A DNA stretch of 64,000 nt from Aliagarivorans marinus DSM 23064. GTDB taxonomy: Bacteria > Pseudomonadota > Gammaproteobacteria > Enterobacterales > Celerinatantimonadaceae. Made by a program: the position numbers and the translations under genes. The DNA lies in contig NZ_AUBY01000015.1 of assembly GCF_000429485.1 (NCBI RefSeq), positions 1-64,000 of the forward strand, read 5' to 3'. The notes beneath the pieces are model-generated. The model worked only from the letters and a program-made list of their open reading frames with translations, searched no databases and was not told the origin of the DNA. This document shows, piece by piece, positions 36,662 through 44,572 of this stretch (within the stretch, counting starts at the first letter, position 1; each line of letters begins with the position of its first letter).

Positions 36662-38182
36662 CTAGATCTTGAACTTATCCACCAAGGCCTTCAGCTTGTG
36701 GCTGGATGTAACAATGTCTTCATTGAGTGCTGCGTTGCTAGCTGAAATGCTCTGAGTCTCCTCATTAATCCGTTTAATCTCGCGAATGTTGTTCTCGATA
36801 ACGTCCAGAGTCTGCGCCTGCTCTTCGGCGGCGGTGGCGATCATGTCCGAGCTGGAGAGGTTTTGCCGTACCGCCTGGCTGATGTCTTCAAACGATGAGC
36901 CGGCACTTTTTACTGACTCTACGCTGGTGTCCACTTTCTCCAAGCTGTTCGACATCGCGCCATAGGTCTCTTTGGACAGCGCCTGTAAGCGCTCGACGAT
37001 ACTGACGATCTCGCTGATCGAGTTCTGGGTTTTCTGAGCCAGGGAACGTACTTCATCAGATACCACTGCGAAGCCCCGGCCATGCTCACCAGCGCGCGCT
37101 GCCTCAATTGCGGCATTCAGTGCCAACAGGTTGGTTTGCTCCGCAATGCTCTCAATCACTGTGACCACCGAGCCAATCTCTTGGGTGTGCTTGTCCAGTT
37201 CTGCCATCCGGCTACCCGATTGATTCACCGAGTCTGCTAGCTCATTGGTGATATCGGCGGTGGAGCTGATATAGCGGGTGCCTTCATCGGCTAATTTACT
37301 GGTATCGCCCAGAATCGTTGCTAACTCACTTGCCTGCAGACTCACATCACGCGAGGTGACGCTAATCTCGTTCATTGACGTTGCGATATGGCCGACTTCG
37401 CTACTTAGCATGGTGACCGACTCGTTGAGTTGGTTGGTGGTGGTATTACCTTGCTGGGTGGTTTGGTCCATCAGCAGCGCTACATCGCTCAGTTGCTTGA
37501 TAATGCTATGCACGTTGTCGATGAACTGGTTGATGCCATCACCGAGCTCGGCAAACTCATCGTTGCCGTTGGTTTTAACCCGCTGGGTCAGATCTCCATC
37601 GCCTTGGGCGATATCGAACACCCGGTCACGGATGGCCTGCAGCGGGCCAATAATAATTTGGTTGGTCAGCACCCACATGGCCAGCGAGATGATTACCACC
37701 AGCAGGACTGCTTGAATCAAGCCACCGCGCAGGCTTTCAGCCATGGCAGCCTGAATACTGCTGTCGGAGAAGTGCAAACGCACGCTGCCAGCCTCAAACT
37801 TGTCGCCCTGAATCTCGAAGTAGATGGTCTCTTCGTTGGTCAGGTAGCTGCTGCCAGAAAAGCTTTGTTCAGCAATTGCGCCGCTGCTCTCGTTGAGGGT
37901 GTAGCTAAACAGCGAGGATTTATCGCTGCCGATGACATCTACCGACACCAAGCCATTGGTCCCGAGCTCCGATTGGATCACCTTGCGGGCGGTGCTCAGA
38001 TCCATACGCCACAGCGGGTTAGACAAGGTAATGCCTAAGCGTGCAGTACTGCTTTGGGCATCCATTTGCAGCTGCTCTTGCATTTTACCTTGGTTGAGAA
38101 ACACAGAAATCGCGGTGGAAGCCAGTAACGTGACCGCAACCGCGATAACAATGGCCAGGTTCATTTTTTGTCTGATTTTCAT
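36662..38182 (-). CDS. Methyl-accepting chemotaxis protein
   Basis: A 506-aa chemoreceptor: membrane helix at residues 8-28, a periplasmic sensor of about 125 residues without a Cache signature ([21 protein letters not shown]...), second helix near 150-172, a HAMP domain ([27 protein letters not shown]), and a complete signalling hairpin ([36 protein letters not shown]). It lies 17 bases downstream of a periplasmic binding-protein gene in the same orientation; the pair probably works as binding protein plus receptor. Confidence 0.93.
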   Translation of the reverse strand: MKIRQKMNLAIVIAVAVTLLASTAISVFLNQGKMQEQLQMDAQSSTARLGITLSNPLWRMDLSTARKVIQSELGTNGLVSVDVIGSDKSSLFSYTLNESSGAIAEQSFSGSSYLTNEETIYFEIQGDKFEAGSVRLHFSDSSIQAAMAESLRGGLIQAVLLVVIISLAMWVLTNQIIIGPLQAIRDRVFDIAQGDGDLTQRVKTNGNDEFAELGDGINQFIDNVHSIIKQLSDVALLMDQTTQQGNTTTNQLNESVTMLSSEVGHIATSMNEISVTSRDVSLQASELATILGDTSKLADEGTRYISSTADITNELADSVNQSGSRMAELDKHTQEIGSVVTVIESIAEQTNLLALNAAIEAARAGEHGRGFAVVSDEVRSLAQKTQNSISEIVSIVERLQALSKETYGAMSNSLEKVDTSVESVKSAGSSFEDISQAVRQNLSSSDMIATAAEEQAQTLDVIENNIREIKRINEETQSISASNAALNEDIVTSSHKLKALVDKFKI

Positions 38183-38199
38183 GGTGCATCCCTGCTCGT

Positions 38200-39456
38200 T
38201 TAAAGAGTGCTGCTTAGGTGTTGTTGCCTGAGTTGCTCAAGCCTGTTTTGGGCGGCATTGGCATCGCCAGTTTTTAGAAACTCAGCGAACACATCCAGCG
38301 CCGGCCCCACAAATGCGGCCTTGGTATCCCGGTCAAAAAACTGGGCGACCCCTTCGGCTTCTGCCAGCAGGCGCGCGCCGCTTTGAATAAACTCGTTGTT
38401 CGGTAAGGTGGCATCCACATGGGGCGAGATCAGCCCCAGCTCGCGGTTGTACTCCGATTGAAAAGAGGCTGAACTTAGGTACTTCACAAAGTCCTTCAGC
38501 TCTTTCGAGACGCTGGCGTTACTGGGGATCATCACGACATCCAGTGGTGCATCCTCAAACGAGGGGACTTGGCTGCTGATCGTCGGAAACGGGATAAAGG
38601 CGAAATCGTCGATCATCGCTGGCGATAGCTCGCCGGTGACAAAGTTACCGATCAGCACCATCGCCGCGTGCGAATGGTAGATAAACGGCAGTGCGTCATT
38701 CCAGTCCACCACGTCCTGATGCTTAATGAAAAAGCCGTTATCCACCAGCTCCTTCCAGTGGGCGAACACCTGAGTCACCTTAGGGTCGTTGAAAGAGTGC
38801 TCCCCTTGGAGTAGCGCTTTGTGAAACTCCAGCCCGTTGATCCGCAGGTTAAGGTAGTCAAACCAGGCACTGGCCGGCCACTTACCCGAGTTCCCTAAGG
38901 CAATCGGAGTTATCCCTTGCCGACTTAGAGCCTGGCCAACCTCGATAAATTCCTGCCAATTGCTGGGGGGCGTGAGGCCGGCGTTGCGAAAGATCGATTT
39001 CCGATAGTAGATACCCCACTGATAGTAGGAGGTCGGTACTGCATAGATCTGGTCATCAAGGGTCACTGCGCCGAGGCTGCCCGGGGTAAACGCGGCGGCG
39101 ATCTCGCCCTCTGGAATCGCCTTACTGATGGGGGCTACCTGGCCTTGATTCACAAAGCGGAACAGGCGATTACCGCCCTGCCAGAACACTAAATGGTACT
39201 TAGTTGAGGATGAGGCCAGCCACTTGGGCAGTTGCTCTTTAAACTCACTATCAGACAGCGAGGTCAGGTTGATTTGCACCCCGGGGTTTTTGTCCTGATA
39301 GGCACGAAACAGCGCCGAGGCCACGGTTTTTTGATTACCGGTATTGATGGCGACGACTTCGATTGTAGCGGCCAGCGAGCGGCCGGTGAGGAGCAGAAAC
39401 ACCAGCGCCCATAGCCAATTGGCGCGGTGAAACCATCGGTCGAGTTTCATATGCAT
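38200..39456 (-). CDS. Periplasmic sugar-type solute-binding protein paired with chemoreceptor
   Basis: A 418-aa family 1 extracellular solute-binding protein. Signal peptide about residues 1-30 ([14 protein letters not shown]); the mature part shows [43 protein letters not shown], and [23 protein letters not shown], typical of carbohydrate ABC binding proteins. No ABC permease or ATPase is nearby; instead the chemoreceptor gene starts 17 bases downstream. Likely it delivers a sugar or oligosaccharide signal to that receptor. An ATG two codons later is an alternative start. Confidence 0.85.
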   Translation of the reverse strand: MHMKLDRWFHRANWLWALVFLLLTGRSLAATIEVVAINTGNQKTVASALFRAYQDKNPGVQINLTSLSDSEFKEQLPKWLASSSTKYHLVFWQGGNRLFRFVNQGQVAPISKAIPEGEIAAAFTPGSLGAVTLDDQIYAVPTSYYQWGIYYRKSIFRNAGLTPPSNWQEFIEVGQALSRQGITPIALGNSGKWPASAWFDYLNLRINGLEFHKALLQGEHSFNDPKVTQVFAHWKELVDNGFFIKHQDVVDWNDALPFIYHSHAAMVLIGNFVTGELSPAMIDDFAFIPFPTISSQVPSFEDAPLDVVMIPSNASVSKELKDFVKYLSSASFQSEYNRELGLISPHVDATLPNNEFIQSGARLLAEAEGVAQFFDRDTKAAFVGPALDVFAEFLKTGDANAAQNRLEQLRQQHLSSTL

Positions 39457-39696
39457 CTTTGTCCATCTTGTCAGCTTGCCGCATCGTCTCGATGGGCAAA
39501 TAGTTGATGTATTAAAAATATAGATGACAAAGTCAGATTTGCGCGTAAGGCACTAATTTTCTGAGCTTCTTACCATGTAGTAAGGCCTTAATAGTGAAGC
39601 TAGACGAGTTGAAGATGGACCGTTAACGACTTTGGAGCAAGCTGTTCGGCGCTTAAGATCAAAGGTTAGTGTTATCCAAGTGAGCAGTGTTTTAAC

Positions 39697-40590
39697 CTAA
39701 CTGCATATCTGTTTAAACCAGCTTACAACGGTCTCGACAACGAACTGTTGAAGCGGTGGCAATGCCGCATTTGAGGGATACTGCAGCACATAGCCAAAGT
39801 GCCCGTGCTGGGCGGCAAAATCCACATCGAGTGGCGCTAGCTGGCAGGGCAGAGTGATGACCAAGTGTCGTGGTAGCAGCGCAAAGCCTCCTCGCGCTAA
39901 CAGCGATGCCAGCAAGTAAGAGTCACTCACCTTGTGTAAGCGCGGGGAGATTGCGCTCTGACTGCCAATAGGGGTGTTTTCAAAGGCCTCCAAGGTGTAT
40001 TGGCGATGCAATTGGAGTTCTGCCATGGACACCCGAGCTTGGGTGGCAAGCGGCGAGCTTTGGTGCACGTAAAAGGCAAAACGGGGATATCCCAGGTTGA
40101 CAAAACTCATGCCTGAGTCTGGATGCACCATTCCTTGGTTGAGGGTGATGGCAAAATCGGCAGCGGCCTCGCCAAGCAGTGACAGCGCCTGATTGCGATC
40201 TCGCTGTAACCAATTGATGCCGGTCGTTGGGTGGCGCTCGACGATATGCCTATCAAACTCGGCAATCGCTGAGCTAGGGATGGAGGCGTCGTAGCAGATA
40301 GTGAGCGAGGCTTTATCTCCCAGATGCAATCCTTCGGTGGCTTTTTCTAGGCTGTTCATCTGGTAGATGATGAACTTCGCTGGGCGCAGCAGAGCTTTGC
40401 CATCGTCGGTAAGCACCGGGGCTTTGCCTGAGCGTTCAAACAACACAACATTCCAGTCAATCTCAAGGTCACTAACTTGATGGTGCAGGGTCGAACGGTC
40501 CTTTCTTAATAGCCTTGCGGCTTTGCTGAATGAGCCTTGCTCAGCCACGGCAACAAAGGCACTCAACTGCTCAAAACTAGCTCTCGGCAT
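39697..40590 (-). CDS. LysR-family transcriptional regulator
   Basis: A 297-aa LTTR with N-terminal winged helix-turn-helix (FEQLSAFVAVAEQGSFSKAARLLRKD and TLHHQVSDLE written in part) and a C-terminal effector domain from about residue 90. ATG at 40590 is chosen because AAGGAG precedes it; the frame continues 13 codons upstream. It is divergent from the choloylglycine hydrolase gene, with an inverted repeat of LysR type in the gap, so it probably controls that gene and itself. Confidence 0.92.
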   Translation of the reverse strand: MPRASFEQLSAFVAVAEQGSFSKAARLLRKDRSTLHHQVSDLEIDWNVVLFERSGKAPVLTDDGKALLRPAKFIIYQMNSLEKATEGLHLGDKASLTICYDASIPSSAIAEFDRHIVERHPTTGINWLQRDRNQALSLLGEAAADFAITLNQGMVHPDSGMSFVNLGYPRFAFYVHQSSPLATQARVSMAELQLHRQYTLEAFENTPIGSQSAISPRLHKVSDSYLLASLLARGGFALLPRHLVITLPCQLAPLDVDFAAQHGHFGYVLQYPSNAALPPLQQFVVETVVSWFKQICS

Positions 40591-40610
40591 GGGAACTCTC
40601 CTTATCGTTT

Positions 40611-40627
40611 GTTGCAAATAGTACAAC
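40611..40627. promoter_or_regulatory. Putative LysR operator
   Basis: GTTGCAAATAGTACAAC is an inverted repeat (GTTG-N9-CAAC, with T/A symmetry inside) in the 108-bp gap between the LysR gene and the hydrolase gene, about 20 bp before the regulator start. This is the usual place for autoregulation. Confidence 0.45.
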
Positions 40628-40698
40628 ATAACTGAGATTTATCTGTGGTCTGTTTCGCGTAAGTTGTCTCTGAAACGAGTTAATTCTGGAGCGTAGTG

Positions 40699-41754
40699 AT
40701 GAATAAGTTCTTCAAAAAATCGGCAATCGCCTTAACCCTGGCTGTGTCTACTGCAGCTATCCATAACCCAGTAAGCGCCTGTTCTCGCCTTCTTTGGGAA
40801 ACCCAAGATCATGGCGTGTTTGTAAGCCGTACGATGGATTGGATGGAAGATAACTATCCAACCCTTGAAGTTCGCGCTGCTGGCCAAAGCTACACCGGGC
40901 ACAGCAGTGACAATGCCCTGCAGTGGACCTCTAAGTACGCCTCTATCGGCATGACCCTATATGGCATTGGTATTATCGATGGCTTCAACGAAGTGGGGTT
41001 TTCTGCCAATGGCCTGTTCCTTGATGAAGAGACTACTGGCGACCTGACTAGCGATAAATCTCAAGTATTGAATGCGGTGTTTGTGGCTTACCTGCTGGAT
41101 AACTTTGCTAGTGTTGAGCAGGCATTGGAAAACCTCGATCAGATTGAGATCCAGCAATTTGAGTTCAATGGTATTGCCATGAAGGGCCACTACTCGCTGC
41201 AAGATGCCAGTGGCGATTCAGCCATTATCGAATTCCTTGACGGGCAATGGCAGGTTTATCACGGCAAGCAGTACGATGTACTGACCAACAGCCCCGTGTT
41301 CTCTGAGCATCTGGCAAACTGGGAGGCTGCCAAGCCGCAAGCCGATGATGTGGTTGATGGCCAGTTTCCGGTGCCGGGCAACATTATTTCGTCCCAGCGC
41401 TTTATCTGGAACAAGTACATGAAGTCGCAACTACAGGAGCCAACTAGCTACACCAACGGTATTGCCAAGCTCGACAGCAGTACCTACAAGATCCCGCTGG
41501 ACGCCGCTAACCGCCCCGACGCGGAAGGCAATATGCGCGGCTATGCAACCATCTATTCTCTGGGCTACAACCTGGACCAAAAGGTGATGCAAGTGCGCTA
41601 TCAGTTTGGTGACAGCTACACCCACTACTTTGTGGATTTCGACAAGCTAAATGATGGCAAAAACTACACCCTGCAGGCAGGAGCATCCGATCTGTTTGGT
41701 GATGTGACCGAGCAGCTTACTCAAGCAGATGGCGTGATGGCTCAATACCGCTAG
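40699..41754 (+). CDS. Choloylglycine hydrolase family (linear amide C-N hydrolase)
   Basis: A 351-aa exported Ntn-hydrolase. The signal peptide ends at SA before Cys28, which would become the N-terminal catalytic nucleophile; CSRLLWETQDHGVFVSRTMDW then shows the following Arg and Asp active-site pattern. Conserved TNSPVFSEHLANWE and later GNIISSQRF carry the family Asn and Arg. The family covers bile salt hydrolases, penicillin V acylases and, in Gram-negative periplasmic members, N-acyl-homoserine-lactone acylases; the last is the best guess here. ATG at 40699 follows a TGGAG site; a GTG lies three bases earlier. Confidence 0.9.
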   Translation: MNKFFKKSAIALTLAVSTAAIHNPVSACSRLLWETQDHGVFVSRTMDWMEDNYPTLEVRAAGQSYTGHSSDNALQWTSKYASIGMTLYGIGIIDGFNEVGFSANGLFLDEETTGDLTSDKSQVLNAVFVAYLLDNFASVEQALENLDQIEIQQFEFNGIAMKGHYSLQDASGDSAIIEFLDGQWQVYHGKQYDVLTNSPVFSEHLANWEAAKPQADDVVDGQFPVPGNIISSQRFIWNKYMKSQLQEPTSYTNGIAKLDSSTYKIPLDAANRPDAEGNMRGYATIYSLGYNLDQKVMQVRYQFGDSYTHYFVDFDKLNDGKNYTLQAGASDLFGDVTEQLTQADGVMAQYR

Positions 41755-41849
41755 TGATGTAGCGAGGGGGCAAGCTTTCTCCTTATTTCTCGCTGAGGCC
41801 TATTGCCGGCGCTGTGCGACTAACTGCGCTGAGCTGGTTCTCTCCTAGT

Positions 41850-41876
41850 AAAGCGGTACCCCTTTGGTACCGCTTT
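41850..41876. terminator. Bidirectional terminator
   Basis: AAAGCGGTACC and GGTACCGCTTT pair perfectly around a five-base loop between the convergent hydrolase and NTF2-like genes. The T-run is only three bases. Confidence 0.75.
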
Positions 41877-41892
41877 GTCGCGTAAGAAATCA

Positions 41893-42279
41893 TTATGCAT
41901 CTGGCTGCAGGTGAATCACTTCCCGATAAACCTGCCAACGTTCTTCGCTGCGTTTTAAATCGATGCTAAGCAGCAACTTCATCGGGTGGCCACTTAGGTT
42001 GTTCTTTCGGGATAGCAAAACATGGGCGCTATCACCGCTGGCTACCACGCTGTGGTACTTGGCCCAGGTATCCATCGGCGGATCGCCGGCCTGCTTCTTT
42101 GCCTTAAACAGTTCGATGAACGCGTCTTTGTTCGCCTCGCTCAGATTGTCTTGATGATCGATCATCAGCACCTTTAGCTCATCGTGATAGATACGATCGA
42201 GCGCTTCCACGTCGTAACTGGTGGCTGTTTGAATCAGATCGTCGATCACTTGTTTTACTTGTTCAGTGGCGTTGCTCAT
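41893..42279 (-). CDS. NTF2-like/SnoaL-type (DUF4440) protein
   Basis: A 128-aa cone-fold protein. The N-terminal helix VIDDLIQTATSYDVEALDRIYHDELKVLMID is the standard DUF4440 opening, and VVASGDSAHVLLSRKN and the strands after it complete the fold. Function unknown; such proteins bind small ligands or isomerise substrates. It is divergent from a TetR gene, and two copies of a 17-bp motif lie between them, so it is the likely TetR target. Confidence 0.82.
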   Translation of the reverse strand: MSNATEQVKQVIDDLIQTATSYDVEALDRIYHDELKVLMIDHQDNLSEANKDAFIELFKAKKQAGDPPMDTWAKYHSVVASGDSAHVLLSRKNNLSGHPMKLLLSIDLKRSEERWQVYREVIHLQPDA

Positions 42280-42313
42280 GTTTCTTCCTTGTTGTTGATT
42301 ACGTTGGTTTTGA

Positions 42314-42379
42314 TTTTGTGATGATCATTATATAATTGTTGATTAGCAGATTCGTCAAGGTGTTTTGTTATGATCATTA
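42314..42379. promoter_or_regulatory. Two putative TetR operator copies
   Basis: TTTTGT(G/T)ATGATCATTA occurs at 42314-42330 and 42363-42379 with one mismatch in 17, each centred on the palindrome TGATCA. The second copy covers the tetR start codon (42370). The arrangement fits repression of both the NTF2-like gene and tetR itself. Confidence 0.55.
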
Positions 42380-42975
42380 CAAAAAAAGCTGGAAGGCCTA
42401 AAAAGCTCGAGAGAGAGGATGTGCTTCTGCGCGCGATCGACGTGTTTTGGAAGAAAGGCTTTGATGGGGCGTCAGTTAAAGACCTTACCGATGCGATCGG
42501 TGTTAAAAGTCCCAGCCTCTACGCCGACTTTGGCGACAAGCGCGGGCTCTATCTTGCCTCCATCGAGCTCTATATCAGCAATGGCGCTTGCGCGCCTTTG
42601 GTGGCTTTTGAGTCTGAACCCGATATCTACAATGCGGTGAGAGCTTTTCTTGTTGCTGCGATCGATCATGCCTCCGACTGTGGAGATGGATTGAGTGGGT
42701 GTTTTTTGGCTTCGAGCGTTGCGACCAGCGTTGGTAATGTAGAAGGCGCCAACGAACTGCTCCAACAAGCGATCGCCAAAACCGATAAGCGCATCGCTGA
42801 GCGATTTGAACGAGAAGTTGAGCTTAACAAGCTTCCAAGTGACTTCCCTAGCTTGGCGCGGGCTCGGTTGATGTTTGATTTACGTCAGGGCTTGGTATTT
42901 CGGGCGCGTGCTGGAGCGCAACGTGACACGCTGCTAGAGGGGCTGGACGAGAAAGTCGCCATGCTTTTGTCGTAG
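42370..42975 (+). CDS. TetR/AcrR-family regulator
   Basis: A 201-aa one-component regulator. The N-terminal HTH reads LRAIDVFWKKGFDGASVKDLTDAIGVKSPSLYADFGDKRGLYLASIE, given here for the pattern GASVKDLTDAIGVKSPSLYADF, followed by the C-terminal ligand domain with SGCFLASSVATSVG. It belongs to the subgroup with a 'CLL/CFLAS' motif near residue 112. The start codon sits inside a putative operator, implying autoregulation. A hairpin follows. Confidence 0.9.
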   Translation: MIITKKAGRPKKLEREDVLLRAIDVFWKKGFDGASVKDLTDAIGVKSPSLYADFGDKRGLYLASIELYISNGACAPLVAFESEPDIYNAVRAFLVAAIDHASDCGDGLSGCFLASSVATSVGNVEGANELLQQAIAKTDKRIAERFEREVELNKLPSDFPSLARARLMFDLRQGLVFRARAGAQRDTLLEGLDEKVAMLLS

Positions 42976-43001
42976 ATACAGCAGGAGAAGCCTGCTGTAT
43001 C
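42975..43001 (+). terminator. Hairpin after tetR
   Basis: GATACAGCAGG-agaag-CCTGCTGTATC, a perfect 11-bp stem that begins at the tetR stop. No T-run follows. Confidence 0.55.
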
Positions 43002-43101
43002 TGACTTGGCTAATATGCCCCACTAGGGGCTGCAGTAACAAAGGAAGCTGTTACCGAAAAGGTTCGATGTTTTGATCGATGATTCGGATCTGAAAGCAGA
43101 A

Positions 43102-43521
43102 CTAGTCACTGGTTAAATCAACCGCCTTTAGCGCTAGGCAAAACGAATGAAAGTCCCCTAAGCGGTTCTCAACGACATGTTGCACAATGGCGAGGTTTAA
43201 AGTCTGATAATCGTGAACCGCGATATTTCGCAAACCAACCATCTTCTGCAGGTTATCTGAGAGGGCAGTGTCTAACACTCCCACTTGGCCCAATAAGGCA
43301 AAGCTGTCACGGCTGTTCTGTGGAATGCCATTCCGCTGCTGCTTATTCACGATATTCGCTAAATCGATGCAAGCCTCACAGGCGCGTTGCAGGTTGAGAA
43401 CCACAGAGTCTTGGCGAGTGAAGTCTTCGGCAAAGTGCTCTCCCGCCTCTTGGTAGACACTACGAATCCGCTCTAGGCAGCGCTCGATAGTTGCGATCTT
43501 ATTTACAATTACGTCGTTCAT
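43102..43521 (-). CDS. hepT: HEPN toxin HepT (DUF86)
   Basis: A 139-aa HEPN-family RNase toxin. The active motif RX4HXY is intact in LRNIAVHDYQTLN (Arg98, His103, Tyr105). In the studied MntA-HepT systems the antitoxin adds AMP to that Tyr and silences the RNase, which cleaves tRNA or mRNA. Its start overlaps the mntA stop by four bases (ATGA), the normal operon order with the antitoxin first. Confidence 0.93.
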   Translation of the reverse strand: MNDVIVNKIATIERCLERIRSVYQEAGEHFAEDFTRQDSVVLNLQRACEACIDLANIVNKQQRNGIPQNSRDSFALLGQVGVLDTALSDNLQKMVGLRNIAVHDYQTLNLAIVQHVVENRLGDFHSFCLALKAVDLTSD

Positions 43522-43898
43522 AAGTGGTAGCTTTTTAAAATATCGGCGCGTTCTTCGTTAAGGTGTTGATACATCGACATGACTTGCATTTCAAACCTCA
43601 GTTTGTCGTTTGCTTCTCCCCAAAGTACGACACCTTTATAGATAATCTGATGCTGCATAACGGTAGACGCCGATAGCAAGTCAACCAAGTCAACATCCAA
43701 CCCAGCGGCAATCGCCAAGCTTTCTTGAAGATCGAAACGAGCGATGGGATCGAGTTTTTCCGGTAGCAGTATGGCTAAGTCAATATCGCTATTGGCTGTT
43801 GCGCTGCCATCAGCTTGGGAGCCGAACAGGTATATCAGGCGGGTTTGAGGGAACGATGCTCGGATCAAGCTGACCAGATCCTCGTACGATATTTTCAT
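43518..43898 (-). CDS. mntA: Minimal nucleotidyltransferase antitoxin MntA
   Basis: A 126-aa nucleotidyltransferase with exact GSX10DXD (Gly26-Ser27, Asp38, Asp40) and a third carboxylate in VDLVDLL. It is the antitoxin partner of HepT. ATG at 43898 is preceded by GGGAGG; the frame extends to 43937 across the attL core, but those codons are the remnant of yicC and not antitoxin. Only about 30 bp separate this start from the island end, so the native promoter probably lay in or before yicC before the island arrived, and read-through from the island may now drive the pair. Confidence 0.93.
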   Translation of the reverse strand: MKISYEDLVSLIRASFPQTRLIYLFGSQADGSATANSDIDLAILLPEKLDPIARFDLQESLAIAAGLDVDLVDLLSASTVMQHQIIYKGVVLWGEANDKLRFEMQVMSMYQHLNEERADILKSYHL

Positions 43899-43928
43899 TT
43901 TGCCTCCCCGCCTGTTTATCTCTAAAAG

Positions 43929-43954
43929 ACTACTCAATATTTTGGATCTGCTCG
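43929..43954. other. attL core (displaced yicC 3' end)
   Basis: The last seven codons and stop of yicC lie here without the rest of the gene (minus strand GAG CAG ATC CAA AAT ATT GAG TAG). Compared with the intact yicC end, CAG/CAA, AAC/AAT and GAA/GAG differ, all silent. This is the host-derived remnant expected at the far end of an element that restores yicC at the other end. Confidence 0.85.
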
Positions 43955-44004
43955 AAGAATAGCATTGGTCATGCCCTGTGAGACCAGTGCTTTCAAGCGA
44001 TTGT

Positions 44005-44046
44005 GGTGAGTAACTGTATCACGTTACTCACCGATATACTCACCAG
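44005..44046. other. Left arm-type integrase sites
   Basis: GGTGAGTAAC (44005-44014) and GTTACTCACC (44023-44032) form a perfect inverted repeat with an 8-bp spacer; another ACTCACCAG ends at 44046. The 22-bp stretch 44025-44046 recurs at 59444-59465 with 19 identical positions. Probably binding sites for the N-terminal arm-binding domain of the integrase. Confidence 0.65.
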
Positions 44047-44062
44047 AAAGATTTTGGCTAAT

Positions 44063-44287
44063 TTACTGATGTTGCATCCAATGCAGCAGATCGGACAGCA
44101 ACCAGGACTTGGTTGTACCAACTTGTTTGGCTACCGGAACTTGGCCTTTTCGGCTTAGCCTCCACCATGTGGTGTTGCTGACCGAGGTGATCTGTTTGCG
44201 CTCAGCTTCTCTTACCAATCGCTCTGACTCACGGTATGCGCTCAAAATCTCTGCTCTTTGTGTCAGAGTTGGTTCAGTATAAGGCAT
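44063..44287 (-). CDS. AlpA-like HTH regulator
   Basis: A 74-aa DNA-binding protein of AlpA/phage-regulator type. The core is SVSNTTWWRLSRKGQVPVAKQVGTTKSWLLSDLLHWM, read here as helix-turn-helix TTWWRLSRKGQVP plus wing SWLLSDLLHWM. Such genes control integrase and excision in P4-like islands. Its GGAGGAG ribosome site lies in the end of the upstream HTH gene, and its ATG follows that stop directly, so it is the last gene of the DUF927-HTH-alpA operon and the gene nearest the left end. Confidence 0.82.
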   Translation of the reverse strand: MPYTEPTLTQRAEILSAYRESERLVREAERKQITSVSNTTWWRLSRKGQVPVAKQVGTTKSWLLSDLLHWMQHQ

Positions 44288-44572
44288 TTACTTCTCCTCC
44301 TCTACTCGGTAGGACATCAACCAGGCATCGAGATCATCGCGCTTGAAGTAAAGCTTGCGGCTTGGTTTGTAGTGCGGGATCTGCTTAGCATGGGTCAGCT
44401 TGTATATGTACTTAACTGATAGACCTGTATATTGGGCGGTCTCTTCAGCACTAAGAAACTGCTTTTGCGATGCGATCAAGGTGCGGAGTTCTTCTGTTGC
44501 GGTCTTGATATCTGCCAGAAGGGCTTTAGCTTCCGATCGTTCCTTTTGGGAAATGGGAAAGTGGGAAATCAT
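44288..44572 (-). CDS. Excisionase-like HTH protein
   Basis: A 94-aa protein with a MerR/excisionase winged helix: FLSAEETAQYTGLSVKYIYKLTHAKQIPHYKPSRKLYFKRDDLDAWL, of which the key parts are ETAQYTGLSVKYIYKL and KLYFKRDDLDAWL. The N-terminal half is a charged helix. It overlaps the DUF927 gene by four bases and is translationally coupled to it. Likely a regulator or recombination directionality factor of the island. Confidence 0.82.
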   Translation of the reverse strand: MISHFPISQKERSEAKALLADIKTATEELRTLIASQKQFLSAEETAQYTGLSVKYIYKLTHAKQIPHYKPSRKLYFKRDDLDAWLMSYRVEEEK

